This document shows, one piece after another, positions 52,719 to 61,823 of a stretch of DNA of 64,000 nt. Location: contig JAURYH010000035.1 in the NCBI GenBank assembly GCA_030653975.1, positions 1 to 64,000 of the forward strand, read 5' to 3'. The notes beneath the pieces were generated by a model. That model was not told where the DNA came from, made no database searches, and saw only the letters and a program-made list of their open reading frames with translations. The stretch is from Hydrogenophaga sp. GTDB taxonomy: Bacteria > Pseudomonadota > Gammaproteobacteria > Burkholderiales > Burkholderiaceae_C. Positions within the stretch are counted from its first letter, which is position 1. Every line of letters starts with the position of its first letter. The position numbers and the translations under genes are program-made.

Positions 52719-53540
52719 TCAGAAAGGTAGGCCCGCCAGGGCCAGAATGCGTTGGGCGCGCAGCACCACGGGCTTGTCGACCATGCGGCCGTCGACCTGT
52801 ATGGCCCCCTGGCCACTCCCGGTCTGCCAGGCACTGTTCACACGGGATGCCCATGCCAGCGTCTGGGCATCGGGTCGCAAGGCTTCGCGCACCACACTCA
52901 CTTGCGTCGGATGGATGCAAAGCTTGGCGGTAAAACCCAGGGCGCGGGCGTGCAGGATGTCGGCATTCACGCGCTCGATGGCAAGTTCGGGGGTGACCCC
53001 AGCCACCGGTGACGGCAGCTCGGCGGCACGCGAGGCCATGGCAATGGCCGTGGCGGCCGCATCGAGCGCGAAGCCGGGTCCGGGCAGGTCGAGGTCCAGC
53101 AGGTAGTCGATGGAGCCGAAGGCCAGGCGCGACACATGGGGCGCACGGGCGATGTCGTTCAGGCCCATCACGCCGAGCACGGTCTCGATCAGGGGCAACA
53201 CCTGCGCGCTGGGGGCCATCCGCGCATGAACCGCGGCGACCTGAGCCGCTGACTCGCATTTGGACAACATCACCTCGCGTACCGGTTGGGCCAACAGCCA
53301 CTCCAGATCGTCCGCGTGCCAGGGACTCAGGGCATCATTGAGACGCACGAGGATGGCGTCGAGCGCGGCTTTGTCCAGCGTAGCGAGCCAGGCGCCGATG
53401 GCTTTGCGGGCCTGCGGCTTGTCGGCGGGCGACACCGCGTCCTCCAGATCGAGAATTACCCGATCCGCACCGCTGGCCAGCGCCTTCGCAAAACGGTCGG
53501 GGCGGTTGCCCGGCACAAACAGGTAGGTGGTCGGGATCAC
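52719..53540 (-). CDS. CitE-like lyase (probable citramalyl-CoA lyase)
   Basis: A 273-aa HpcH/HpaI/CitE-family barrel enzyme: YLFVPGNRPDRFAKAL, ILDLEDAVSPADKP (metal-binding acidic motif), LPLIETVLGV with catalytic-type Glu, GSIDYLLDLD, and AKLCIHPTQV. Citramalyl-CoA lyase cleaves citramalyl-CoA to pyruvate and acetyl-CoA. The start overlaps the CoA-transferase stop by 4 bp. Malyl-CoA or another beta-hydroxyacyl-CoA is the alternative substrate. Confidence 0.85.
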   Translation of the reverse strand: MIPTTYLFVPGNRPDRFAKALASGADRVILDLEDAVSPADKPQARKAIGAWLATLDKAALDAILVRLNDALSPWHADDLEWLLAQPVREVMLSKCESAAQVAAVHARMAPSAQVLPLIETVLGVMGLNDIARAPHVSRLAFGSIDYLLDLDLPGPGFALDAAATAIAMASRAAELPSPVAGVTPELAIERVNADILHARALGFTAKLCIHPTQVSVVREALRPDAQTLAWASRVNSAWQTGSGQGAIQVDGRMVDKPVVLRAQRILALAGLPF

Positions 53541-54718
53541 ACCGCCCCCTCTTCGCGCAAGGCCTGAACCTGCATGGCGCTGTAGCCGAGGCCGCTCAGG
53601 ATGCTGTCGGTGTGCTGACCCAGTGCAGGCACGGCGTCCATGCGCGGTGCACCCTGGCTCCAGGAACCCGGCGGCAACAGGGCCGGAACCGTCCCCACCG
53701 AGGTGCCCACCTGGGTCCAGCGCTGGCGCGCCTGCAACTGAGGGTGTGCCCAGACCTCGGCCATGGTGTTCACCTGGGCGTTGGCGATCTGCGCCGTTTC
53801 CAGACGCAGCACCACGTCGGCGGCGCTGAGGCCTGCAAAGGCGTTCACGATGATGTCGTAGAGGGACGCACGCGCGGCCACACGCAGCGGGTTGCTCGCG
53901 AAGCGATCGTCAGTGGCCAGCGCCGGCTGCAACAGCACCTGTTCGCAAAAGGCCTTCCACTCGCGCTCGTTCTGCAGGCCCAGCATCACGGTCTTGCCAT
54001 CCCCGGCGGGGAAGGGGCCGTACGGGTAGATGGTGGCGTGGCTGGCGCCGGTGCGCTTGGGCGGCGCCGCGCCGTCGATGCTGTAGTACAGCGGGTAGCC
54101 CATCCATTCCGTCAGGGATTCCAGCATCGAGATGTCGATGTGCTGGCCCTGCCCGGTCTGCAGGCGGTGCAGCAGCGCGGCCAGGATGTTGGTGTACGCG
54201 TACATGCCGGCGGCGATGTCGGCAATCGACGGTCCGGCCTTGGACGGCGTGTCTTCGGTCCCCGTGACCGATACAAACCCCGCCTCGCTCTGGATCAGCA
54301 GGTCGTAGGCCTTCTTGTCGCGGTAGGGCCCGCTGTCGCCATAGCCGGAGATGTCGCAGACAATGATGCCCGGCTTGGCGGCGCTCAGGACTTCGTAAGA
54401 AAGGCCCAGGCGAGCGGCGGCACCGGGCGCGAGGTTCTGCACCACCACGTCGGCCTCTTCTTCAATGATCCGTTTGAGAATGGCCTGCGCCTCGGGGTTC
54501 TTGACGTCCAGCGTCAGGCTTTCCTTGCTGCGGTTGGTCCAGACGAAGTGCGAGGCGATGCCCCGCACGCGGGTGTCGTAGCCGCGCGCGAAATCGCCCA
54601 CGCCGGGGCGCTCAATTTTGATCACGCGAGCCCCAAGGTCGGCGAGCTGGCGGGTGGCGAACGGCGCCGCGATGGCGTGTTCGAGTGTGACGACGGTGAT
54701 GCCTTGAAGCGGTTGCAT
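53537..54718 (-). CDS. Class III CoA-transferase (CaiB/BaiF family)
   Basis: A 393-aa family III CoA-transferase: MQPLQGITVVTLEHAIAAPF, RQLADLGARVIKIERPGVGDFARGYD with the catalytic Asp, and SGYGDSGPYRDKKAYDLLIQSEAG. It would move CoA from succinyl-CoA (or another donor) to the dicarboxylate, giving itaconyl-CoA or mesaconyl-CoA. Flanked by the MaoC-type hydratase and the CitE-like lyase, the same three-enzyme set as known itaconate-degradation clusters. Confidence 0.88.
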   Translation of the reverse strand: MQPLQGITVVTLEHAIAAPFATRQLADLGARVIKIERPGVGDFARGYDTRVRGIASHFVWTNRSKESLTLDVKNPEAQAILKRIIEEEADVVVQNLAPGAAARLGLSYEVLSAAKPGIIVCDISGYGDSGPYRDKKAYDLLIQSEAGFVSVTGTEDTPSKAGPSIADIAAGMYAYTNILAALLHRLQTGQGQHIDISMLESLTEWMGYPLYYSIDGAAPPKRTGASHATIYPYGPFPAGDGKTVMLGLQNEREWKAFCEQVLLQPALATDDRFASNPLRVAARASLYDIIVNAFAGLSAADVVLRLETAQIANAQVNTMAEVWAHPQLQARQRWTQVGTSVGTVPALLPPGSWSQGAPRMDAVPALGQHTDSILSGLGYSAMQVQALREEGAV

Positions 54719-54728
54719 GGTGTGTCCT

Positions 54729-55592
54729 TCAGCGCAACGTGGCCACGGCGTCCATGGTCAGCCAGCCCTCGTGGTCCTGGGCCCAGAGCTTCACCGTCTT
54801 GCCGTCGGCTTGCGGCGCGCCGTTGACACGGAACGGGTGCAGATCGAACGTGGGCCGCACCGCCTTGAAGCTGAAGCTCGCCACGTCGGCGCCCGGCAGA
54901 TGGCGGCGAATTTGGTCCATCAGCAGCGTGGCAATCAACGGGCCGTGCACGATCAGGCCGGGGTAACCTTCGACCTCCGTCACGTACTGGCGGTCGTAGT
55001 GGATGCGGTGGCCGTTGAACGTGAGCGCGCTGTAGCGGAACAGCAGCACGTCGTCCGGCACGATCTCCAGCTGCCAGGGCGCACCGGTGGGTGCGGCCAC
55101 GGGTGGTGGCTCCACATCGCTCGCCTGTTTTGCCTCGCGGTAGACGATGTCGTGAAACTCGACGACGGCAGGATCAGACGCTTCGTTGCACCGCAGTTCG
55201 TGGCGCACCTTCACGAACACCAGCTTGCCCGTGCGCCCAGCCTTCTCGGTGACATTGGCAATGGTCGAGGTGCGCTGCACGTCGTCGCCCACACGGACCG
55301 GCGAACGGAACTCGAACTGGCTGCCCGCCCACATGCGGCGCGGCAAAGGCACCGGCGGCAGAAAGCCGCCGCGCTTGGCGTGACCGTCGGCGCCAATCTC
55401 GCTCTGGCGATGCAAGGGCAGGAAGTACAGCCAGTGCCACAGCGGCGGCAGCGGGGTACCGCTGGCCACCGCCATGTCGGGGTGGTCCAGGGTGGCGTTC
55501 AATGCCTTGATCGGCGTGGCGCCAATGAGGTCGTTCAGGATTTCTTGACGACCGATCCAGTCGGCAAGCGGGTTGGGAATGGACATGGTCAT
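54729..55592 (-). CDS. MaoC-like mesaconyl/itaconyl-CoA hydratase
   Basis: A 287-aa double hot-dog protein of the mesaconyl-C4-CoA hydratase / itaconyl-CoA hydratase group. The N-terminal half has MWAGSQFEFRSPVRVGD; the C-terminal half has FRYSALTFNGHRIHYDRQY and YPGLIVHGPLIATLLMDQ, the hydratase-2 motif with the Asp/His pair. It would hydrate the unsaturated dicarboxyl-CoA to citramalyl-CoA. GGAG precedes the ATG at 55592; an in-frame ATG 6 bp later is possible. Confidence 0.87.
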   Translation of the reverse strand: MTMSIPNPLADWIGRQEILNDLIGATPIKALNATLDHPDMAVASGTPLPPLWHWLYFLPLHRQSEIGADGHAKRGGFLPPVPLPRRMWAGSQFEFRSPVRVGDDVQRTSTIANVTEKAGRTGKLVFVKVRHELRCNEASDPAVVEFHDIVYREAKQASDVEPPPVAAPTGAPWQLEIVPDDVLLFRYSALTFNGHRIHYDRQYVTEVEGYPGLIVHGPLIATLLMDQIRRHLPGADVASFSFKAVRPTFDLHPFRVNGAPQADGKTVKLWAQDHEGWLTMDAVATLR

Positions 55593-55643
55593 GTCAGCTC
55601 CTGCGAGCGATTTGAAAGAGTGGGAGAGGTTGAACCCAGTGCA

Positions 55644-57659
55644 TCACTTCAGCGGCCAGGGGAGTTCGACAAAGCGTTGCAAGACACCGGCCGGGAAGTC
55701 CAGCGTGAGAAAGTGACCCAGGGTGACCATGAAGCCGATACACGCCCCCGCATACACCAGGCTCTTGATCCAGCCGATCTTGGTACGCGTGACGAGAAAG
55801 GCGGTGATGAAGATCGCCAGGGACAGGATGAATCCGATCAGCGCGTTCATGCCGAAGAGAAAGGCGAACCAGCCCACCGACGGCCAAACGCTGCTGCCGT
55901 CGTGACTGTTGCCAACCCGCGCGGCAATTTCCTGGTCACAGTGGGTCGAATGCCCAGGCGCGCCACTGGCCAGCTTCCAGACGATGAAGCCGGTGAAGAA
56001 CAGCATCAGCAGCGAAGTGGACAGCGGAAACACCGCGCCCAGGAACGACAGCGGGTAGCTGCTGGCTGCGCCGTAGCCAAACAGAATCAGCACGATCACG
56101 GCGAACACCAGCTGGGGCATACGCTCGGACAGCGTGCGACCACCAGCGGGCTCGGTGGGGGCCTGCACGCCCGACTGTGCACCCGTGGCCAGAGCGCCGT
56201 CTTCCGACACCCGGCTGCGCACCGCCATCAGCAAGGAAGCCACCGCCAGCGCCCCGATGATGAGCACACCCGGTCGCTGCAGGAAGCCCCAGCCGTAGAA
56301 CTGCAGCGCCTGATAGAGGTAGTTTTCCACCTGGCCCGAGAGCACGAAGCCGATCAGGAAGGCGGGGCGTGGCCAGCCAAAGCGGCGCAGGAAGATGCCG
56401 AGGATGCCGATGGCAAACAGCACCAGCAGGTCCGTCAGATCGCGTCGGGCCTGAAAGGCGGCAAAGCAGATCAGCATGATCATGGCCGGCGCGATCAGGT
56501 TGAACGGCACAAAGGTTAGGCGCGCGATGGGGGCGGCCAGCAGGAAACAGATAAAGGCGCCCACGATGCTGGCGATCGCCAGCGTCCAGGCAATCGTGTA
56601 GGTCAGTCCCAGGTCGGTGGTGACCATGTTCGGGCCCGGCTGCAGACCGAGCAGCACCATGCCCCCGAGGAACACAGCCATGGAACCGGAACCCGGAATG
56701 CCGAACAGCAGCGTGGGCATCAGCGCGCCACCTTGCAAGGCGTTGTTGGCCGACTCCGGCGCTATCACGCCGCGGATGTCGCCCTTGCCAAACTGGCTGC
56801 TGTCTTTGCTCGACTGCACCACGTGGCCGTAGGCGATCCAGTCGACCACGCCGCCCCCAAGGCCAGGAATCGCACCGATGAAGGTGCCCAGGGCCGAACA
56901 GCGCAACACGAGAAACCAGTGCTTGAACGTGTCTTTGACACCCTGCAGCCAGCCCGATCCCAGCGTGGCCTCCGAAGCGATAGGGCGGTGCCGGCGCATG
57001 AGTTCGGCCAGCTCGGGAATCGCAAACAGGCCCAGACCGATGATCACGAGGGGAATGCCGTCCTGCAGGTAATCCAGCTTGAGGTCAAAGCGGCTTTCAC
57101 CGGTGGCTGGGGCCGCACCGATGGCGCCAAACATGATGCCCAGGCCGCAGGCGGCCACACCGCGCACGATGCTGGCACCCGCCAGCACCCCCACCACCGA
57201 CAGCCCGAGCACGGCAAACATGAAGAGTTCAGCCGTGGAGAACATCAGGATGAGGGGCTTGGCCACCACCACGAAACCGGTGAGCAGGATGGCCCCGAAC
57301 ACACCCCCCATGAGGGAAGCCGAGAAGGCTGCACTCAGCGCGCGCGCTGCCTGACCCTTCTTGGCCAGCGGATAGCCATCCAGCACGGTGGCCTGGCTGG
57401 CACTGGAGCCGGGTATGCCCATCAGCACCGACGTGAAGGTGTCGCCTGTGGGTATCACCGCCACCATGCCCACCAGCATCGCGATGGCCGACACCGGGTC
57501 CATGCCGTAGATGAAGGGCATGAGCAAAGACATGCCGGCGATACCGCCCAGGCCGGGAAGAATGCCGACGCCAAGACCCACCACGATGCCCAGCAGCATG
57601 TAGGTGAGGTGCTGCAGGCTCATGAGGCCGACGAAGGCGCTCTGCATGGTTTCGAGCAT
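55644..57659 (-). CDS. Tripartite tricarboxylate transporter, fused large and small membrane subunits (TctA-TctB)
   Basis: A 671-aa membrane protein. Residues 1 to about 500 are TctA: GILPGLGGIAGMSLLMPF, GIPGSSASQATVLDGYPLAKKGQ, IGAIPGLGGGVVDWIAYGH and LFGIPGSGSMAVFLGGM, the paired P-G-L-G-G/G-I-P-G-S loops. Residues about 515-671 are a TctB-like four-span domain. TctA and TctB are usually separate genes; here they are one. It works with the TctC protein encoded 123 bp upstream. Confidence 0.88.
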   Translation of the reverse strand: MLETMQSAFVGLMSLQHLTYMLLGIVVGLGVGILPGLGGIAGMSLLMPFIYGMDPVSAIAMLVGMVAVIPTGDTFTSVLMGIPGSSASQATVLDGYPLAKKGQAARALSAAFSASLMGGVFGAILLTGFVVVAKPLILMFSTAELFMFAVLGLSVVGVLAGASIVRGVAACGLGIMFGAIGAAPATGESRFDLKLDYLQDGIPLVIIGLGLFAIPELAELMRRHRPIASEATLGSGWLQGVKDTFKHWFLVLRCSALGTFIGAIPGLGGGVVDWIAYGHVVQSSKDSSQFGKGDIRGVIAPESANNALQGGALMPTLLFGIPGSGSMAVFLGGMVLLGLQPGPNMVTTDLGLTYTIAWTLAIASIVGAFICFLLAAPIARLTFVPFNLIAPAMIMLICFAAFQARRDLTDLLVLFAIGILGIFLRRFGWPRPAFLIGFVLSGQVENYLYQALQFYGWGFLQRPGVLIIGALAVASLLMAVRSRVSEDGALATGAQSGVQAPTEPAGGRTLSERMPQLVFAVIVLILFGYGAASSYPLSFLGAVFPLSTSLLMLFFTGFIVWKLASGAPGHSTHCDQEIAARVGNSHDGSSVWPSVGWFAFLFGMNALIGFILSLAIFITAFLVTRTKIGWIKSLVYAGACIGFMVTLGHFLTLDFPAGVLQRFVELPWPLK

Positions 57660-57782
57660 GGGTGTCTCCAGACATGACCGTCGAACGCGGCCTGTTCACA
57701 TAACGACTGAAATAGGTCCACCTCTCCGCCGACACAAGAACGACCGGCGGGTCGGAAAACCGAGGAAGAGAAACGCCGAACG

Positions 57783-58895
57783 TCAGAAGGCGACGTTGTA
57801 GTTCTTGCTCAGGTGGTAACGCACCCAGTCGCGTGCGTGCGGCGCGATGGTGGTGGCTTCGCGGAACAGGGCGTCGCCCGCCTTGTCGGTCACCTGCTCA
57901 TACCCACCCAGTGCGGCCTCCTTGCCGGCCTGGTAGGCCGGGTCCTTGATCATCTTGCGCACGGCATCGCGGTAGGCTTCCACAATTTCCTTCGACGTCC
58001 CTTTAGGGAGAACCAGCAGTTTCTGGGCCGGGAAACCGGCAATCAGAAACGCCTTGAAGGCCTCCCATTCGCCGCCCGATGGCGCCTTGCCTGTGGCCAT
58101 CTGGATCGCCTCGCCGATGTGCGGCAGGTCGGGGAAGGCCGGATCACGGATGATGTTGCCGTTCTCGTCGGTCACACCCCAGCTGAACAGCGGCACGGCC
58201 TTGCCTTCCTTCACCAGCGGCAGGGCGTTCTTGATGTAGGCCGAGCTGGTCTGGTAGTCGATATTGGCCTCGCCACGCTCGAACGCCAGACGACCCTCAC
58301 CTCGGCTCTTCATGCCGAAGACATGCTGGACGTCCAGTCCCAGTTGCCGAAAACCCAGCAGCGGAACCAGATCCAGCGAAGTGGCGCCCTGACTGCCGTA
58401 CACCAGCTTCTGGCCCTTGAGCTTGCCCAGATCCTTGGCCGACTTCACGCCAAACTTGGAGCTGATGTAGGCCACGCCCCCCGTGGGCGCAGCCATGACC
58501 ATCTGCCAATCCTTGTACTCGTAACGCACCCGAGGGTCACCCAGCAGGTAGGGAAACTGGGTCGAGCCCGAAGTCCCGAGCACACTGAGTCCGTCAGGCT
58601 TGGCGTTCGACGCAAACTGGTTGGTACCCGTGATGGAGCCCCCGCCCGGCACGTTCTTCACCACCACGTTGGGGTTACCAGGCAAGTACTTGGACAGGAA
58701 AGGCGCATTGAAGCGCGCCCACACATCGGAGCCGCCACCAACACCAAAAGGGATGACAAATTCGACCGTTTTCCCGGCGAAGCTGACGTTCTGCGCCATC
58801 GAAACCGTGGGCAGGAACAAAGCCGAGGCTGCCAGCGAGGCGCCCAGGACAAAAGTGGAGGACGCGAACGCCCGGCGGTTGGTGTTGATAGTCAT
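57783..58895 (-). CDS. TctC/Bug-family periplasmic binding protein
   Basis: A 370-aa exported binding protein with signal peptide (RRAFASSTFVLGASLAASALFLPTVSMAQ-type, possibly Tat-independent) and mature start NVSFAGKTVEFVIPFGVGGGSDVWARF. VVVKNVPGGGSITGTNQFA and GQKLVYGSQGATSLDLVPLL follow. It differs from short Bug proteins by an insert and tail. It supplies the substrate to the TctAB fusion. The start at 58895 has CAGGAGAC upstream; longer frames have no signal. First gene of the minus-strand cluster. Confidence 0.88.
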   Translation of the reverse strand: MTINTNRRAFASSTFVLGASLAASALFLPTVSMAQNVSFAGKTVEFVIPFGVGGGSDVWARFNAPFLSKYLPGNPNVVVKNVPGGGSITGTNQFASNAKPDGLSVLGTSGSTQFPYLLGDPRVRYEYKDWQMVMAAPTGGVAYISSKFGVKSAKDLGKLKGQKLVYGSQGATSLDLVPLLGFRQLGLDVQHVFGMKSRGEGRLAFERGEANIDYQTSSAYIKNALPLVKEGKAVPLFSWGVTDENGNIIRDPAFPDLPHIGEAIQMATGKAPSGGEWEAFKAFLIAGFPAQKLLVLPKGTSKEIVEAYRDAVRKMIKDPAYQAGKEAALGGYEQVTDKAGDALFREATTIAPHARDWVRYHLSKNYNVAF

Positions 58896-59038
58896 GTCAT
58901 GTCTCCTGGCTCGTTCTGAGGGGGTGCCGAACGGTTTCGGCGATTCAGCCCGACCAGTCTTCTTGAACGTAGACCTTCGTCGGCTGGGGTGAATGATCAC
59001 GGAACAACGGTCTTCTGTGAATTGCATGTTTCTGATAG

Positions 59039-59061
59039 ATTGATGCGTTTGACGGATCAAT
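59039..59061. promoter_or_regulatory. LysR-type operator between tctC and lysR
   Basis: ATTGAT-N11-ATCAAT, perfect 6-bp arms with a T-N11-A core, 48 bp before the LysR ATG. This is the classical recognition-site pattern of LysR regulators in a divergent promoter. Confidence 0.65.
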
Positions 59062-59109
59062 CCAGGCCAACTGTCATTCGGCCTTTCTCAACCTGAGCCG
59101 GGAGTCATC

Positions 59110-60027
59110 ATGGCCATCAACTTCGACCTCAACGACCTGCTGGCCTTTCGGGCTGTGGCGGAACTCAACAGTTTTCGCAAGGCAGCGGAGTCGGTCCACA
59201 TCTCGCAGCCGGCGTTCAGCCGGCGCATCGACAAGCTGGAAAGCGCGTTGGGTACACGCCTGCTGGAGCGCACCACGCGACGCGTCAGCTTGACCGCGGT
59301 GGGACGCGATTTCGACCGACAGCTGCGCCAGATACTGGATGCGCTGGACACCACGCTGCTGGGCATCCGAGGCGTTGCGGCGACCCAGATGGGCGAAGTC
59401 ACGGTGGCGTGCGTTCCCTCAGCGGTGAACTACTTCCTGTCGGGCGTGATCGCGCTCTACCACGAGCGCTATCCCCGAACCCGCGTGAAGATCATGGACG
59501 ACAGCGCCAACGAGGTCTTGCTCGCCGTCGCTCGCGGTGAGGCCGACTTCGGCCTGAACTTCATCGGCTCGCAAGAAAACGACGTGGAGTTCGAACCCCT
59601 GCTGGAAGAGCAGTTCGTTGCAGCCTGTCGACGCGACCACCCCTTGGCGAAAATGAAGCAAGTACGTTGGTCGGACCTGGCCAACTACGACTACATCTCG
59701 GTAGGCAAGACCTCAGGCAATCGCCTGTTGCTGGATCAAGCCCTGTCAGGATTGACCGAGATACCCCAAACCCTGTACGAAACTCAGCACGGCACCACGA
59801 TGGTGGGTCTGGTCGAAGCAGGTCTGGGCGTGGCAGCAGTACCTGCAATGGCCATGCCAGGACCAGACCACCCGCTGCTGGTCAGCGTACCGTTGGTAGA
59901 CCCGGTGGTCAAACGCAAGATGGGCTTGATCAAGCGACGGTCCAGGGTACTCACGCCCGCCGCTCAGCAGCTCTACGACCTGTGTTCAGAACAGCAGGTG
60001 AAGTCCAAACGTAGAAGAGCTCGATAG
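59110..60027 (+). CDS. LysR-family regulator of the tricarboxylate cluster
   Basis: A 305-aa LysR protein: DLNDLLAFRAVAELNSFRKAAESVHISQPAFSRRIDKLESALGTRLLERTTRRVSLT-type helix-turn-helix at residues 6-65, then the ligand domain (VACVPSAVNYFLSGVIALYHERYPRTRVKI). It is divergent from tctC, with a T-N11-A palindrome in the gap, so it likely activates the cluster when the substrate is present. A basic tail (KSKRRRAR) ends it. Confidence 0.87.
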   Translation: MAINFDLNDLLAFRAVAELNSFRKAAESVHISQPAFSRRIDKLESALGTRLLERTTRRVSLTAVGRDFDRQLRQILDALDTTLLGIRGVAATQMGEVTVACVPSAVNYFLSGVIALYHERYPRTRVKIMDDSANEVLLAVARGEADFGLNFIGSQENDVEFEPLLEEQFVAACRRDHPLAKMKQVRWSDLANYDYISVGKTSGNRLLLDQALSGLTEIPQTLYETQHGTTMVGLVEAGLGVAAVPAMAMPGPDHPLLVSVPLVDPVVKRKMGLIKRRSRVLTPAAQQLYDLCSEQQVKSKRRRAR

Positions 60028-60111
60028 CAACCTTGGTCATGTCCACATAAGTCGTTCGGAAACCATGAACTTGTCTGGGTGTCGCGCGGTGTCAATACGG
60101 TACGCGTCTTC

Positions 60112-61055
60112 TCACATGATCCCGATGTGTTGATGAATCCGGGCCAGCAGCACCTCGAAATCCGGCTGCCCGTGGTAATACAGCGCTTGGGTTTTTCGGT
60201 ATTCCCTTGCAAAAAGCTCACGCTGCATCGGGTCGGCAAGGACGAACGCGGGGTTCTGGGCGATCACCTGCTCGTCGCCACTTCGAAAGCGCTGGGCTTT
60301 GCGTTCCTGGTAGGCGGACTCCCGCATGAAGGCCTGCACTTCCTCCAAGCCGAGTAGGCAGTAGACGTCGTAGTAGTGCCTCAGGAAGTTGCCAGGGAAC
60401 GTCTGCGCTTCTCCCAAACGGCGAAATTTGGTGGAGATCGTCTGGAGCTTCTCGACGAAGGTATGGGTCGGCGCGTAGCAAGGCACGGCCACGGCCCTGT
60501 TGTCGAACAACTGGAGACCGCGGTCACGAGCCAGATCCAGAGCCCACGACGACATGGTGACCGGCCGGTTGGGCGCCGTGTCGTCAAACCCCAGCTCCAG
60601 CAAGATGCCGTCTTTGACCCCTGTCACTGCAGCTATGCGCGAGGCACAGATCAGGCGGATGCCTGCGCTGCGCATCTTGTCGTCGTCGAACTGCGTGTCG
60701 CGCTCCACACTCTCGACACCCGGGATCGCGATGCGATCTGCCAGTTCGTCGTAGTAAGCGCGGCGCGAAGCGATGTGTGCCGGCTTGTCATGGTTGCACC
60801 CCGACATCACATGCATGCCGTCGGGCGGATCAATGCGAATGTCGATGTCTTCAGAGAAGCGGTGGATGACCCCAAAGCCCTTGGACAAGGAGGTGCCTCC
60901 CTTCAACTCGAACTGGAAGCCCTGGGCTTGCAAGCCCCACAGGCAATGCATGATCCAGTAGTCTTTTTCGACCAACATGGGTCGAGTCCGCGCTCATCGG
61001 CCACCACGGCGAGCAGTTGGTCAGAGTCCCGCCGATCGTGCAGGAAGTCAGGCAC
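60112..61055 (-). pseudogene. AbiEii-type nucleotidyltransferase, frameshifted near the N-terminus
   Basis: The main frame from ATG 60978 gives 288 aa with the toxin motifs ELKGGTSLSKG, SEDIDIRI, FVEKLQTIS and YYDVYCL. Upstream, in another frame starting at GTG 61055 inside the antitoxin stop region, about 25 residues (VPDFLHDRRDSDQLLAVVAD and on to GLDP) match the usual N-terminus of this family. The two parts would join at GLDP-MLVEKDYW if one base were added near 60980. So a 1-nt deletion seems to have broken the gene. A shortened protein from 60978 has no ribosome site. Confidence 0.7.
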
Positions 61056-61659
61056 CCATCCACTGCCGCAGGCGCTTGCGCGTCGCCACGCTGCCAAAGT
61101 TGTCCACCGCCCGCTGCAGGCGGGCCGTGTCAAACGTCGGCAGCTTGTTGCGCGCCTGAGCCAGCACCGCACTCCGGTCTTCCGTCAATTCGTCCAGGTT
61201 GTTCAAAAGATCGACATACAGAAACTCCGGTGTCAGTTTTTTGGGAAAACGTGGCTTCATCCGGAAATCGAACTGCCGGTTGCCCAGGCGAAAGACGCCG
61301 TGGCGCTTGTGGTTGTAGACCAGCGTGCGGTTGTAGAGTTGCGTCGTACCCAGGCCCACGGCGTTGTAGGCCGAAGGAGAGAACACGAGAAAGTCCTTGT
61401 CGCGCAGAAAGCCACCCACCAGTTCTTCATCGGCAGGCGGCAGTGGACCGAAGCTGGACTGTTTGGGCGCGTGGTACAGCCCCTGGGCCAGCTTCTTCAG
61501 CTTCCCGGTGGCCACCAATTCGCGCAGGTGTCGGTCCACCGCAGTGGACAGGCGTGCAAGGTCCTCACGCCGGTAGACACGACCGGCTTGCAACCCGTCC
61601 GCGAGGTACGCAGCAGCGCCTCGCAAGGACGTGCTAGACAGTTCGCCCGTGGTTCTCAT
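61048..61659 (-). CDS. AbiEi-like antitoxin (winged-helix)
   Basis: A 203-aa protein with an N-terminal winged helix (RVYRREDLARLSTAVDRHLRELVATGKLKKLAQGLYHAP-like) and a C-terminal domain typical of antitoxins paired with AbiEii toxins (DKDFLVFSPSAYNAVGLGTTQLYN, FPKKLTPEFLYVDLLNNLDEL). It overlaps the toxin's likely GTG start. A TGAAATTTCA palindrome lies 14 bp upstream. Unrelated in detail to the antitoxin at 39289. Confidence 0.8.
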   Translation of the reverse strand: MRTTGELSSTSLRGAAAYLADGLQAGRVYRREDLARLSTAVDRHLRELVATGKLKKLAQGLYHAPKQSSFGPLPPADEELVGGFLRDKDFLVFSPSAYNAVGLGTTQLYNRTLVYNHKRHGVFRLGNRQFDFRMKPRFPKKLTPEFLYVDLLNNLDELTEDRSAVLAQARNKLPTFDTARLQRAVDNFGSVATRKRLRQWMGA

Positions 61660-61673
61660 GATCGCTTTTTCAT

Positions 61674-61683
61674 TGAAATTTCA
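61674..61683. promoter_or_regulatory. Palindrome in promoter of second AbiE module
   Basis: TGAAATTTCA, a perfect 10-bp palindrome 14 bp before the antitoxin ATG in an AT-rich stretch. A probable autoregulatory site. Confidence 0.4.
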
Positions 61684-61823
61684 TGCATTTTATCATTTTA
61701 GGCACGCGTCTGAGCAACCCATCGTGCTCGTGACTGCATCGTGTCGACGGTCAACAAATTCCAGGTGTTCGCTGCAATAGACTCGCAGTAGGCGCCACAG
61801 TCAGGCGGTTGATATCTGCACCA

